Source of the DNA: CAWEEP01 sp963808125
Lineage (GTDB): Bacteria; Chloroflexota; Dormibacteria; Aeolococcales; Aeolococcaceae
Assembly (NCBI GenBank): GCA_963808125.1
Contig: CAWEEP010000011.1
Coordinates: 13,773 to 77,772 of the forward strand
Length of the DNA: 64,000 nt
Reading direction: 5' to 3'
Below, in pieces: positions 9,752 to 20,281 of the stretch. A program made the position numbers and the translations under genes. Within the stretch, counting starts at the first letter, position 1. Every line of letters begins with the position of its first letter. Under the pieces are notes generated by a model. That model was not told the origin of the DNA. It did no database searches and saw nothing but the letters and a program-made list of their open reading frames with translations.

Positions 9752-10509
9752 GCGCGGTCATGGAGCGCCCAGAGTCGTTCAGTCCCGCCGTCTACACGGA
9801 CGGCCGCTACCCCGACCTCTTCCGTCCTGAGGACAGGAGGAACTCGCTCCGCCGCCTCTACGCCGTCAAGCGCCGCGACATCCTGGAGATCGCCGGGCGA
9901 CAGCCTGGCAGGGTGCTCGACTTGGGCGGGGGACCCGGGCGGATCGCGGTGCCGCTGGCGCGGGACCACGCCGTCACCCTGGCGGACATCTCCCAGGAGA
10001 TGCTCGAGCGTGCCCGGGCGGCGGCCGCAGCGTCGGGCGTCGCGCCCGATGCCCTGTCGCTGGTGCAGCTCGACGCCCGCGCCCCGCTTCCCTTCGCCTC
10101 TGGCAGTTTCGAGATCGCCGTCGCCGCTGATCTCCTCGTGCACCTGCCCGATCCCACCGCCGCGCTCCGGGAGCTCCGCCGCGTTCTCGCCCCGGGCGGG
10201 CGGGCGATCATCGACACCACCAACCGGCACCCGCAGTGGATGCTCCGTTACCCAGGCTATGCCGGGAGACGGCCAGGTCGGTGGTTGCGGACGTGGCGCG
10301 CCGGTGGGGTGCTGCCCGGATGGACCGGCATCGTCACCCACCACAGTCGCGGCGAGTTTCGCCGCATGATCGCCGACGCGGGCCTGCTCATCGTCGAGGA
10401 GCGCGCCTACGGTCCCCGTCCGGTTCCCACATGGATGCTCGCGGTCTGTGAGAGGCCGCTGGCGGACGGGGCGCCACCAGTCCCCGTCACAGCGGCGGAG
10501 CGGACGTGA
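9748..10509 (+). CDS. Class I SAM-dependent methyltransferase
   Basis: This second methyltransferase of about 253 residues has motif I in VLDLGGGPGRIAVPLA, motif II ending in LADISQEMLERAR, motif IV in IAVAADLLVHLPDP and the LAPGGRAIIDT strand. It therefore belongs to the Methyltransf_11/25 group. The GTG at 9748 overlaps the preceding TGA (GTGA); an ATG 12 bases later is an alternative. Its stop overlaps the GTG of the giant secreted PKD protein, so all four genes from 7599 onward may be translated as one unit. Two methyltransferases in tandem suggest two methylations on the same glycan, but that is an inference from position only. Confidence 0.86.
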   Translation: MSAVMERPESFSPAVYTDGRYPDLFRPEDRRNSLRRLYAVKRRDILEIAGRQPGRVLDLGGGPGRIAVPLARDHAVTLADISQEMLERARAAAAASGVAPDALSLVQLDARAPLPFASGSFEIAVAADLLVHLPDPTAALRELRRVLAPGGRAIIDTTNRHPQWMLRYPGYAGRRPGRWLRTWRAGGVLPGWTGIVTHHSRGEFRRMIADAGLLIVEERAYGPRPVPTWMLAVCERPLADGAPPVPVTAAERT

Positions 10510-13500
10510 TCCGGCATCCCGGACGTCTGACCTGTCTGGCAGCGGGCGCCGCCGTCGTCGTATCGGTCTTCCAGGCGGCGGGAGCCGGAGCGACCTCTCC
10601 GCCCACACCGGCCTTCGTCCAGGGGGCGTCCACCATCGGCTCGAGCCTGACCCTGCCCAAGGCGGTGACGGCGGGCGACCTGCTGGTCGCCGGCATCACC
10701 ACCAACGACGCCGGGACCGACCCCGTCACCGGTGTCTCCGATGGCGCCAACGGCAGCTGGACCAGGGCGACCTCCCTGGCCTACGGCAACGGCCACGTCG
10801 ATCTCTACTACCTGCAGAACTCCAAGGCGGGGAGCCTCACCGTCGCCCTGGCGGGAAGCGGCGGCGGCGCCCTGACCGTCGCCGAGTACTCCGGCATCGC
10901 CACCAGCGCCGCCCTTGATCAGGTGAGCAGCGCCACCGGCAGCGGCAGCGCCCTCAAGGCCGGGCCCACCGCCACCATCGGCGGCTCCGGTGAGCTGGTG
11001 GTCGGCCTGGGCGGTCAGAGCAACGTCGGCAGCGGCCTGACGGCCGGCAGCGGCTTCACCCTGCGCGAATCCGCCGTCTCCAACTGGTGGGCGGTGAACG
11101 GCTTGGAGGACTCCCTCTCCACCTCCAGCTCCGGCCAGTCGATGACCATGACCTCCGGCTCCGCCCAGTACTTCGGCGCCGTCGTCGCCGTCTTCAAGGC
11201 GGGCGGGACGGCCACCGGCCCCGCCGCGGCGCTGAACCTCAGCCCCACCGCGACGCCGGTGAATCACCCGGTGACGGCCAGCGCGGCGGCCTCGACTGCC
11301 GGCGCGAACCCCATCTCCAGCTACACGTTCAGCTTCGGGGACGGCACCACCGCCGGACCCCAGAGCTCGGCCACCGCGACTCACAACTACACAGCGGGCG
11401 GCCTCTACACCGTCAGCGTCACCGTCACGGACAGCGTCGGCGCCACCTCCATCGCCACGGCCCAGGAGTCGGTGGGCCAGCCGACGGCCGCGCTGACGGT
11501 GACACCGTCGTCGGGGAGCGCGCCGCTCCCGGTGACGGCGAACGCGTCGGGCTCAACCGATCCGATCGCCATCACGGGCTACACCTTCAGCTTCGGCGAC
11601 GGCACCACCGTCGGACCCCAGACCGCGGCCACCGCCACCCACACCTACTCGGCGGCCGCCACCTTCACGGTGAGCGTCACGGTCACCGACGCCTCCGGGG
11701 CGTCGTCGTCCGCCTCCACCACGGTCAGCGTCCAGAACGGTCCGACGGCGGCGTTGATACTGACCCCTGCATCGGGGTCGGCCCCTGTGCCGGTGACGGC
11801 CAGCGCCGCCGGATCGAAGGCGGGCGGCAACCCGATCTCCACCTACACCTTCAGCTTCGGTGACGGCACCACGGTCGGCCCCCAGAGTTCGGCGACCGCC
11901 ACCCACACCTACTCCGCGGCGGGCGCCTACACCGTCACCGTCACCGTCACCGACAGCGCCGGAGCCTCGTCGAACGCCACCGCCCAGGAGACGGTCTCCA
12001 TGCCGGCGGGGAGCGGGCCGATCGACGTCCAGGGGGCGTCCACCATCGGCTCGAGCCTGACCCTGCCCAAGGCGGTGACGGCGGGCGACCTGCTGGTCGC
12101 CGGCATCACCACCAGCGACTTCGGGGACCGACCCCGTCACCGGCGTCTCCGATGGCGCCAACGGCAGCTGGACCAGGGCGACCTCCCTGGCCTACGGCAA
12201 CGGCCACGTCGATCTCTACTACCTGCAGAACTCCAAGGCGGGGAGCCTCACCGTCGCCCTGGCGGGAAGCGGCGGCGGCGCCCTGACCGTCGCCGAGTAC
12301 TCCGGCATCGCCACCAGCGCCGCCCTTGATCAGGTGAGCAGCGCCACCGGCAGCGGCAGCGCCCTCAAGGCCGGGCCCACCGCCACCATCGGCGGCTCCG
12401 GTGAGCTGGTGGTCGGCCTGGGCGGTCAGAGCAACGTCGGCAGCGGCCTGACGGCCGGCAGCGGCTTCACCCTGCGCGAATCCGCCGTCTCCAACTGGTG
12501 GGCGGTGAACGGCTTGGAGGACTCCCTCTCCACCTCCAGCTCCGGCCAGTCGATGACCATGACCTCCGGCTCCGCCCAGTACTTCGGCGCCGTCGTCGCC
12601 GTCTTCAAGGCGGGAACCGTGAATGCCGGGCCGTCGGCGGCCCTGGCGCTGACCCCGGCGGCGACCCCGGTGTCGCAGCTGGTCACCGCCAGCGCCGCGG
12701 GATCGACGGCCGGTTCCCATCCCATCTCCAGCTACACGTTCACCTTCGGGGACGGCACCACCGTCGGGCCCCAGAGCTCGGCGACCGCGACTCACAACTA
12801 CACAGCGGGCGGCCTCTACACCGTCAGTGTCACCGTCACCGACAGCGTCGGCGCCATCTCCGTGGCCACGGCCCAGGAGACCGTGGGGCAGCCCTCGGCC
12901 GCTCTCAAGGTGACCCCTTCCTCCGGGACACCGCCGCTCCCGGTGACCGCGAACGCGTCGGGCTCCACCGATCCGATCGCCATCACGGGCTACACCTTCA
13001 GCTTCGGCGACGGCACCACCGTCGGGCCCCAGACCGCGGCCACCGCTACCCACACCTACTCGGCCGTGGGTACCTTCACGGTGAGCGTCACCGTCACCGA
13101 CGCGTCCGGGGCGTCGTCAGTCGCCACCACCTCGGTCAGCGTCCAGAACGGGCCGACGGCCGCGTTGGCGCTGACCCCGGCGTCGGGCAAGGCACCCCTG
13201 CCGGTGACGGCCAGCGCCGCGGGCTCGAAGGCGGGCGGCAACCTGATCTCCACCTACACCTTCAGCTTCGGTGACGGCACGACGGTCGGCCCCCAGAGTT
13301 CGTCCAGTGCCGCCCACACGTACACGACGGGCGGCGTCTACACGGTCACAGTCACCGTCACCGACAGCGGCGGCCTGTTCTCCTCCGCCACGGCGCAGGA
13401 GACGGTGGGGCAGCCCACCGCCAGCCTCACCGCGGCCCAGGTGAAGGGCGGGGCGCCCCTGTCGGTGACCGCCAGCGCCGCCGCCTCGACCGACCCGATC

Positions 13501-16500
13501 GCCATCACGGGCTACACCTTCAACTTCGGGGACGGCACCACGTTGGGTCCGCAGAGCGGGGCCACCGCGACGCACCAGTACGCGGCCGCCGGCACCTACA
13601 CCGTCTCGGTCACGGTCGCTGACGGCTCGGGCGCGTCGGCAACCACCTCGACTGCGGTCTCCATCGTGCAGGGTCCGACCGCAGCGCTGACACTCAGCCC
13701 GCCGTCGGGCCAGGCGCCGCTTCCCGTGACCGCCAGTGCGGCGGCGTCGGCCGCCGGCGCGAACCCCATCACCGGCTACACCTTCACCTTCGGCGACGGG
13801 TCCGCGAGTGTCAGTGGGAGCAGCGCCACAGCCGCCCACACCTACACCGCGGCGGGCACCTACGCAGTCTCGGTCACCGTCACCGACAGTGACGGTCTGA
13901 CCTCCCTGGCGACGGCGTCGGCGGTGGTGAGCTCGTCCTTCGTCGTCCAGGACACGTTCCAGCGTGCCAACCAGACCGGTTGGGGAACCGCGAGCGGCGG
14001 CGGCGCCTGGGCGCAGACGGCCGGGACCGCCTCGACGACCTCGATCGCAGCGGACGAGGGGACGATCACCAACACCGCCTCGGGGAGCGACTACGAGATC
14101 CTGGGGTCCGCGACCGCCGCAGATGGCAACGGCCTCGTGCGCTTCTCAGTCGGCGCCGCGAACGACACGGCCGGCATCGTCTTCCGCGACGCATCGGCGG
14201 GGAACCTGGACCTCGCCCGGTTCGGTGGTAGCGGCAACCTCGAGTTCATGGTCGATACCGGCGGAACTTGGACCATCGTCGAGAACCTCTCCGTCAACGT
14301 CACCGTCGGCACCTACTACTGGCTGCGAGTTCGAAGTCCAGGGGACCAGCGCCTACATGAAGCTCTGGCCCGACGGCACCGTCGAGCCGACGTCGTGGAC
14401 CTGGTCTGGGACGAGCGGCGCCAACACGGCCGCCGGCACCATGGGCCTCTACGGTTGGTCGGGGCCCGGGGCGCCAGTGGACTTCAACTCATTCTCCGTC
14501 GCCGCCGTGAGCGGTTCGTCGCCGCCACCCGATTCCACCATCGAGGGCAGCGTCATGGACTCCGCCACCGACGCTCCCATCGCCGGGGTCCAGGTGTCCA
14601 CCGTCCCGGCCACGACCACCGCCACCACCACCGCCTCGGGAAGCTACTCACTCGCCGTTCCGGCGGCCACGTACACCGTGCTGTTCACCGGCGCCGCGGC
14701 GGGGTACAACGCCAACTTCGTGAGCGGCGTCGTGGCTCCGTCGGAAGGAAGTGTGACGACCCCCATCGAGCCCCTCGTCGCCATCTCCCCAGGGCAGGCG
14801 GTGGACCTCTTCACGCAACCGAACCAGACGGGCGGCTGGTCGCCCTCCACCGATGGCAACACGTGGAACAGCGATCTCGGTACCAGCAACAACGGGGTGG
14901 TCGTCACCAGCAGCCAGGTGGGCATCACCGGCGAGCAGGCCTTCGTCGATACCTCCGGATCGACCGGGGCCGACTTCGACAACTGGATGGGGTACCAGTA
15001 CCAGAACCAGGAGGTCAGCGCCCAGCTGAAGATCACCAGCGTGGTCAGCGATCCGGTCAACGCGCACGGGGCGCGGCTCCTCGCCAGGGTCCAGCAGCTT
15101 GGCGCGAACGACGACGACACCCTCGTGGAGATGACCGTCGACCCGTACAACACGTCGGAGCCCGCCTATCCGAACGGTGACCTCTCTCTCTGGGTGGCGG
15201 TCAACGGCACGTGGACCGAGGTGGCCATCCAGGCGGAGAGCGTCGCCCTCAACACCCTCTACAACGCCCAGCTCGAAGTCGTGGGCGGCCTGGTGGAGGG
15301 CCGCATCTGGCCCTCCGGCGGCGCGCAGCCGGGGTGGATGATCGAGGGCACGCAGACGGCACTCACCGGGGCGGGCCAGGCCGGGACGCGGACGACCGGC
15401 GCCTACGTCGACTGGGCCGACTTCACCCAGACGCCGATCACCCAGATCAGCGGGACGGTGACGGCGTCCGCGAGCGGCACCCCGCTGAGCGGAGCCACGG
15501 TGACCCTGAGCGGCGGCACGAGCACCACGACCGACGCCAGCGGTGACTACACCTTCGGCGGTCTGACCGGTGGGGACACCTACACGGTCACCGTGAGCGA
15601 CAGCGGCTACACGACGGAGTTGACCTCGCTGACGCCGGCGGCGGGGACGACGGCGAACGCCAGCGTCGCCCTCCCCTCCGCCTCGGGCTCCTGCTCCACC
15701 GGCGGCCTGACCACCTCGACGCAGATCCAGAGCGGCGTCACCAACGGCCCGCCCAACAACCAGACGGAGACCGACTACACCTACATCGACCAGTCCGGCA
15801 ACGGCTGGCGCGTCGGCACCATCCCCGGCTATGGCGGCGCCAACATCGCCATGTGGTACGAGGTGGACGCCTGCTCCGTCGGGCCAACTCAATCGGCCCT
15901 CGACACGACCAGCCCCGACGACCTGGCCCATGACTACACGCAGTCACTGTCGAACAACTTCGTGGGCTCGGAGAACAGCCCGTACACCCAGGTCCAGCTG
16001 CCGCCCAGCATCCCCGCCTTCCGCGCCGCCATGCAGGCAACGGTGCCGTCGACCGGTGTGGACGCCAATGGGTTCGTCCACACCGTCACCACGTATGTCT
16101 ACCCGGGCAGCCCTGGCTTCATCGTCGACCGCTTCGACATCACCAACCCGTCGAGTTCGCCCATTCTGCTGTCTCCCACCCAGCCGATCCAGTTCTGGAC
16201 CATCAGCGGTCTGGAGCAGGCGAATAGCACTTGGGCGCCGGCCGACGGCGGATACGGGACCGTGGGAGGCAGCGCTGTCCAGGGGCTGCCGACGGCGGCC
16301 ACATCCGCTTCCCCCGACTACTTCTACATCGTCCCGTCGTCGGGGTCGGGGGTGAGCGACGGGGTGACAGCGGTCCTCGCCACCCAGCTGTCGACGCTGA
16401 ACCTGGGCAACCTCCAGATTGAGACCCTGGTCAACGGCAACAGGCTCAAGGTGGGCGTCTTCGGCGACAACGCGGTCGCCGGACAGGACTACTCCTTCCC

Positions 16501-16930
16501 CGCCGGCACCACCATCACCTTCTACCTGCTGCAGACCATCAGCCGCAGTCTGACGGCAGCGCAGGCGGAGAGCATCGCCGCGGACTACCTGAATCCCGAC
16601 AGCCCATCGATGACCACCGGCGCCTTCGACGGTTTCAACCGAGGGCAAGGTCTGTACACCTTCACGGCATCGGCCAACACCGCCACCTTCACGCCGACCT
16701 TCTCCTCGACCGTCCCCGAGCGCTGGCTCGACATCTACGCCATCGACGGCTACACGTCCTCGTCAATGCCGGCGGTGAGCATCGGCGGCGTCGCCCTCAC
16801 CCTCGGTGTGCAGTACATCGCCGCCGTCGATACGGCGGACCACGTCGCCTACGTGAAGCTCATGGAGCCTCTCGTCCCGGGCACACCGGGCGCCGGTCAA
16901 CTGCAAGCGGGCTCGATCACCATCAGCTAA
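10506..16930 (+). CDS. Giant secreted PKD-repeat protein, frame broken twice
   Basis: Joined across two +1 indels (near 12124 and 14328) this encodes about 2140 residues. A signal peptide is clear (MIRHPGRLTCLAAGAAVVV). Then come: a ~195-residue domain starting QGASTIGSSLTLPKA; three PKD domains with the FGDGTT signature; a near-identical second copy of the 195-residue domain; five more PKD domains; a concanavalin-like domain starting DTFQRANQTG; a carboxypeptidase-regulatory-like domain; a second concanavalin-like domain; another regulatory-like domain; and an unassigned ~400-residue C-terminal region starting GSCSTGG. No C-terminal membrane anchor is visible, so it is probably released or held non-covalently, perhaps as a glycan-binding or matrix protein. 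The GTG start overlaps the stop of the upstream methyltransferase. The first indel is an extra G within the duplicated DNA. Confidence 0.8.
10616..11203 (+). repeat. Direct repeat copy 1 (588 bp) within the PKD protein gene
   Basis: This segment encodes the first copy of the 195-residue domain. It is nearly identical in DNA to 12026-12614. The differences I see are a small cluster around 10713-10722 (an Asn-Asp-Ala stretch in place of Ser-Asp-Phe) plus one length difference of a single G. Silent positions match too, so the duplication is recent or maintained by gene conversion. Confidence 0.9.
12026..12614 (+). repeat. Direct repeat copy 2 (589 bp) within the PKD protein gene
   Basis: This is the second copy of the 588-bp unit at 10616-11203, 1410 bp downstream. 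It contains one extra G in a G run near 12124 that puts the downstream sequence out of frame with the start of the gene. Copy 1 reads straight through the same place, so the comparison locates the indel precisely. Confidence 0.9.
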
Positions 16931-16949
16931 CCGCGACGGCCGGGGGCGT

Positions 16950-17807
16950 TCAGGCCGCGGCGGACCGCCGCCGGGCAAGGCGCAGGTTCATCGGCTCGAA
17001 GCCCAGGCGCGCCTGCAGGTAGCGCTGTCCCGGCGTCAGGTGGAAGGCGCTGCGCACGAAGATGTAGCGGACCCGCTCGGCCGCCAGCTGCCTCACCACG
17101 CCGACGTTGAGGAGGTAGAGGGCCGCGTGGGCGGTCTCGGCCTTGTCGGTGATGCAGAGGTACAGATGAGCCCACGTGCTGTCGACAACCACTGCGGCCA
17201 GGGCCTGTACGGCGCCGGACCCGTCGTCGACAACGAAAACTCGTGAGACCCCCCGGGCCACGTCACCGGCGAGCGAGTCCGCGTCCCAGAACTCGTCTCT
17301 CTGCAGCTTCAGGATCCTGGCGGCCTCCACGCGCACGGTCGCCGCGTCGGGGAGCTCACGGAAGGCGAAGCCCAGTTCCTCGGCGTGGTGGAGGTTGGTC
17401 CGCACCGCCTGACGCTTCCTGCCCTGCAGATACCGGTCGGGGTCCTCCGGAAGCCTGAGGACACCGACGGCCCGGCGGTTGACGTGGCGCAGGCGGTGGC
17501 GAAGGGACAGATTCCGGGCGATCTCCTGGCCGGGGGCGCCGGCGCCCACGGTCACCGTGATGCGGGGCAGCGCCCGGACGAAGGCCGTCATCTGGCGGAT
17601 CGCGGCCCGCCGCGACACAGTGAAGGTGACCAGGGACAACACACCGGACCTGCCCGCCTGCGCCAAGTCGTGCTGGATCGCGCACACCGCCTCGATGGGG
17701 TCGGCCTCGGCCGTCGTCCTCGCCTCAGAACCGGAGGTCGAGCGCGCGGAGGTGGGGGCCGGCTCGGGCGGCGACGGGTGGACGGGAGACGTGGGTGGGT
17801 GAGCCAA
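16950..17807 (-). CDS. GNAT-like protein of unknown substrate
   Basis: This 285-residue protein has a basic segment RYLQGRKRQAVRTNLHHAEE followed by an alternation of strands ending in AAVVVDSTWAHLYLCITDKAE and a final RYIFVRSAFHLTPGQRYLQARLGFE. The pattern resembles the C-terminal half of acyl/aminoacyl transferases with the GNAT fold; the closing YLQ-x-LGFE is typical of that fold. No catalytic residue can be assigned. The chosen start is a TTG at 17807, and the first 40 residues are Pro/Ser/Thr-rich, so the true start may be later. It converges on the giant PKD gene with only 19 bases between the stops. A role in modifying the polymer or its carrier is plausible from location only. Confidence 0.65.
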   Translation of the reverse strand: MAHPPTSPVHPSPPEPAPTSARSTSGSEARTTAEADPIEAVCAIQHDLAQAGRSGVLSLVTFTVSRRAAIRQMTAFVRALPRITVTVGAGAPGQEIARNLSLRHRLRHVNRRAVGVLRLPEDPDRYLQGRKRQAVRTNLHHAEELGFAFRELPDAATVRVEAARILKLQRDEFWDADSLAGDVARGVSRVFVVDDGSGAVQALAAVVVDSTWAHLYLCITDKAETAHAALYLLNVGVVRQLAAERVRYIFVRSAFHLTPGQRYLQARLGFEPMNLRLARRRSAAA

Positions 17808-18224
17808 GAATTAGTACCTCGGCAGCGGCAGGGCAGTACCGACGCTTCGTGCCGGAGGGGCCGGCCCGGGTCGCCGTTTGTCTGCAGCGTATTCGCCGCG
17901 TGCGGCCAATGGTATCGGCATTCCCGCGAAGCGGTGGGCACGGCCTTTCGCGGTCCAGCGTCTGTCCCTGCCGATTCGGGACTTACGCCCGCCCGATCGC
18001 CGGGGGCGGCGAGCACCCCGACGCGCCGCAGCAGCGTGGGGGGGGACCAGTGTCGGTGAATGACATTGGAGATCCACCGGAAAGATGCCGTGCGGGCCGC
18101 CGGCCTTCCCCTCGGTTCAGGGCGGGCGGGCTCTGAGCCTGGCCGCTCACCACCGAGGTCGGCTTCGCGCTAGCCCCGAAGGTAGAGGCTCGAGCTTCCC
18201 GTGGCGCTGACGCTTCCCGGCAAA
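17808..18224. other. Intergenic stretch without a recognisable gene
   Basis: These 417 bases separate the GNAT-like gene from two short minus-strand genes. The short open frames on both strands have no coding character I can recognise. I see no tRNA, CRISPR or inverted repeat with terminator form. A run of eight G lies near 18040-18048. The stretch marks the junction to a locally less GC-rich segment. Confidence 0.4.
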
Positions 18225-18488
18225 CTAGGCCTCTACGAGGATCACCAGAGTCTCGCCGATCACGCCGTCATATGCCATCGCTTCGACCATCGGCTCGGTC
18301 TTCATCGCGGCCATGAGGGCATCCATGTCGGCAACATCCATCAGTACCGCCGCTCGGGTGGGGTTCTGCGGATCGACGAACGTCCGGATGTTGGTGACGC
18401 CGAGGGGTCCGAAGACCTCCTCGCGCTTCGGCGAGGCAAGCCAATGCTTCTGGTCCTTGACATCGTGATGGCCGATCACAGTGGGCAT
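18225..18488 (-). CDS. Small uncharacterised protein, possible dimeric alpha-beta barrel
   Basis: An 87-residue protein starts at the ATG at 18488 (MPTVIGHHDVKD), with GGGAG upstream as a ribosome-binding site. It contains FGPLGVTNIRTFVDPQNPTR and VLMDVADMDALMAAMKTEP, and ends in LVILVEA. The strand-helix-strand rhythm and the DVADMDAL segment resemble small ABM/ferredoxin-like dimeric barrel proteins, but I cannot name a family. It is not visibly part of the exopolysaccharide pathway. Its base composition is less GC-rich than its neighbours, suggesting separate origin. An upstream in-frame start would add 20 residues but lacks a ribosome-binding site. Confidence 0.6.
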   Translation of the reverse strand: MPTVIGHHDVKDQKHWLASPKREEVFGPLGVTNIRTFVDPQNPTRAAVLMDVADMDALMAAMKTEPMVEAMAYDGVIGETLVILVEA

Positions 18489-18564
18489 GTGGTCTCCCAG
18501 GTATCGCGAGCCAAGCGGTACCGCTGGACCTCTGGTCGGGTCGTACATCTCCGGACCTCGAACC

Positions 18565-18900
18565 TCAAGGGCCGATGATCGAGGGGGAAGCCTTGTCGGG
18601 CGTGCCGTCTATTCGTCGGGCGGGATGTCGCCGAGGTAGCTTCTCGGCCAGAATGCCACCCCAAAACAAGGCCATCCCCAAGAGGGTCACCTGACGGGCG
18701 ACAAGGTTGTGGATCGTGCCAATAAGCCCGTTTCGGGCAATCGCTTTGGCAGTCGGCGTTGACGTGCGACCGGCCTGATCAAGGGCGTATCGAACCGTCC
18801 CAGGAAACATCCGGCGCTCGATCCGTGAGATTGCGGCAGGCGCCTGGCGCTCAACATCCATACCGGCGCGGGTCGCGTTGGAGTTGCTGGGGTCGTCCAT
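18565..18900 (-). CDS. Short uncharacterised protein with one membrane segment
   Basis: This 111-residue open frame starts with ATG at 18900. TATGCT at 18909-18914 (minus strand) lies 8 nt upstream, consistent with an almost leaderless transcript. It contains RMFPGTVRYALDQAGRTSTP, a single hydrophobic stretch VTLLGMALFWGGILAEKLPRR, and a basic tail. I do not recognise a family. It lies 76 nt upstream of the small gene ending at 18225 on the same strand and could form a two-gene unit with it. Composition is less GC-rich than the surrounding locus. It may be a small membrane protein or a fragment of an acquired element. Confidence 0.4.
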   Translation of the reverse strand: MDDPSNSNATRAGMDVERQAPAAISRIERRMFPGTVRYALDQAGRTSTPTAKAIARNGLIGTIHNLVARQVTLLGMALFWGGILAEKLPRRHPARRIDGTPDKASPSIIGP

Positions 18901-19079
18901 CTGGCCCCAGCATAGATGGCACCCTCATCGACCTCTCTTGGTGCGGCTCTCTTGTCTCAGTAACTGAGCGACACTGGCATGCGCGGGCGTGCGCCCTTTT
19001 TGGGGGGGCCTCCCACCACCCCTGGGCACTTGTCCAGGCGGGGTCGAGACACGCAACCGGCAGGTGGCGCGAGCGTCCA

Positions 19080-19117
19080 TTGCCCCTTGACGCGGGGGGC
19101 GGTAGGTTCCAGACGTG
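19080..19117 (+). promoter_or_regulatory. Promoter of the 19115 glycosyltransferase unit, leaderless type
   Basis: TTGCCC at 19080-19085 and TAGGTT at 19103-19108 are 17 nt apart. The GTG start at 19115 follows the -10 by exactly 6 nt, so the transcript would begin at or next to the start codon. No Shine-Dalgarno sequence precedes the GTG. Confidence 0.55.
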
Positions 19118-20281
19118 AGAATCGCTATGGTCAGCCCCGGACCGCCTCCGGCCGGTGGCGGGATCGGCGCGTACACGGAGAAGACGTCCCGTACGCTGGC
19201 GGCGCTGGGGCACGAGGTTCACGTCCTCATCCCCGGCACCAGCCAGTTGACCACCGAGATCGTCGACGGTGTCCGCATGCACCGGGTTCCCACGGGGCGC
19301 ATCCGTCCGCGTGCCCTGGCCCGCTCGCTGGCGGTGAGCCGGGCGCTCCGCAGCCTCGGCCACCTCGACATCGTCCAGGCGTGCGAATGGGAAGGGGAGG
19401 CTTGGTGGTACTCGCTCCGTCCCGGCGCATCGCTGGTGACCCGCTTGGCGACGCCGCACTTCGTCGTCGAGGACCACGAGCAGTTGACCCGGCGACAGCG
19501 CTGGCACACCTTCGTCCGGCGGTGGCTGGAGCGTTCCCAGACGCGGCGGAGCGCGCAGGTGATCTCGCCATCGACAACTTTCGCAGGCGAGGTCGCCAGG
19601 CGGTGGCGGCTCCGGCCGGAGTCGATCACCATCGTTCCCACCGGGATTCGCCATCCTCGCGCCGCCGCGGGCAGCCTTCCCGAGGATCTCCACGATATGG
19701 AGTACGTGCTCTACTTCGGCCGCCTGGAGCGGCGCAAGGGCGTGGACACGTGGATCGACGCCCTGCCCGAGGTGCTGGCGAGCCGACCCAGCTTGCACGC
19801 TGTCTTCGTCGGCGAGGACACGGGGCTGGGCGGACGCAGCTTCGTCGACATCGCCCGCGAACGCTGCGGGGAGTACTGGTCCCGCCTGCACTTCCTGCCG
19901 GAGCTGCCCCAGGCCCGCCTCTTCCCCATCGTCGCTGCCGCACGGATGGTGGTGATGCCGTCGAGATCTGAGAGCCTTGCCAACGCCTGCCTGGAGGCGA
20001 TGGCCCTGGGCCGGCCCGTCGTGGCCACAAAGGGGACGGGGCTTGCCGAATTGATCACCGACGGGATCGACGGTTTCCTCGTCCGACCGGGAGACGTGGC
20101 GGCGCTGGCGAGCACCGTCCGCACGGCAGTGTCCGACGACGCCCTGCTGTCACGCGTTCGCCACTCGGCGCGGCGGCGGGCCGGCGACTTCGACCTTGAC
20201 AGAATGGTGGACAAGCTTGTGCAGGTCTACGAGGACGTCCTCGACCGCCGGACTCTCACGCCGTCCGTCACGTCCACATGA
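19115..20281 (+). CDS. Family 4 glycosyltransferase
   Basis: This 388-residue GT-B enzyme begins RIAMVSPGPPPAGGGIGAYT, the usual first strand and glycine-rich acceptor loop. It has ISPSTTFAGEVARRW, the inter-domain IVPTGIRHPR, and a C-terminal donor domain with LYFGRLERRKGVDTWIDALP and the E-x7-E region in MPSRSESLANACLEAMALGRPVVATKGTGLAE. The GTG at 19115 is fixed by the promoter immediately upstream. Its TGA overlaps the ATG of the next GT2 gene, and it leads a four-gene coupled unit running to 23658. It would act on the cytoplasmic side; its sugar is unknown. The motifs place it near glycogen-synthase-like/PimA-like enzymes in general form. Confidence 0.9.
   Translation: MRIAMVSPGPPPAGGGIGAYTEKTSRTLAALGHEVHVLIPGTSQLTTEIVDGVRMHRVPTGRIRPRALARSLAVSRALRSLGHLDIVQACEWEGEAWWYSLRPGASLVTRLATPHFVVEDHEQLTRRQRWHTFVRRWLERSQTRRSAQVISPSTTFAGEVARRWRLRPESITIVPTGIRHPRAAAGSLPEDLHDMEYVLYFGRLERRKGVDTWIDALPEVLASRPSLHAVFVGEDTGLGGRSFVDIARERCGEYWSRLHFLPELPQARLFPIVAAARMVVMPSRSESLANACLEAMALGRPVVATKGTGLAELITDGIDGFLVRPGDVAALASTVRTAVSDDALLSRVRHSARRRAGDFDLDRMVDKLVQVYEDVLDRRTLTPSVTST

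Noticed and set aside
12120..14335. Programmed ribosomal frameshifting in the giant PKD gene
   Set aside because: No slippery heptamer or downstream pseudoknot is apparent, the first shift is absent in the identical repeat copy, and similar indels occur in unrelated housekeeping genes.
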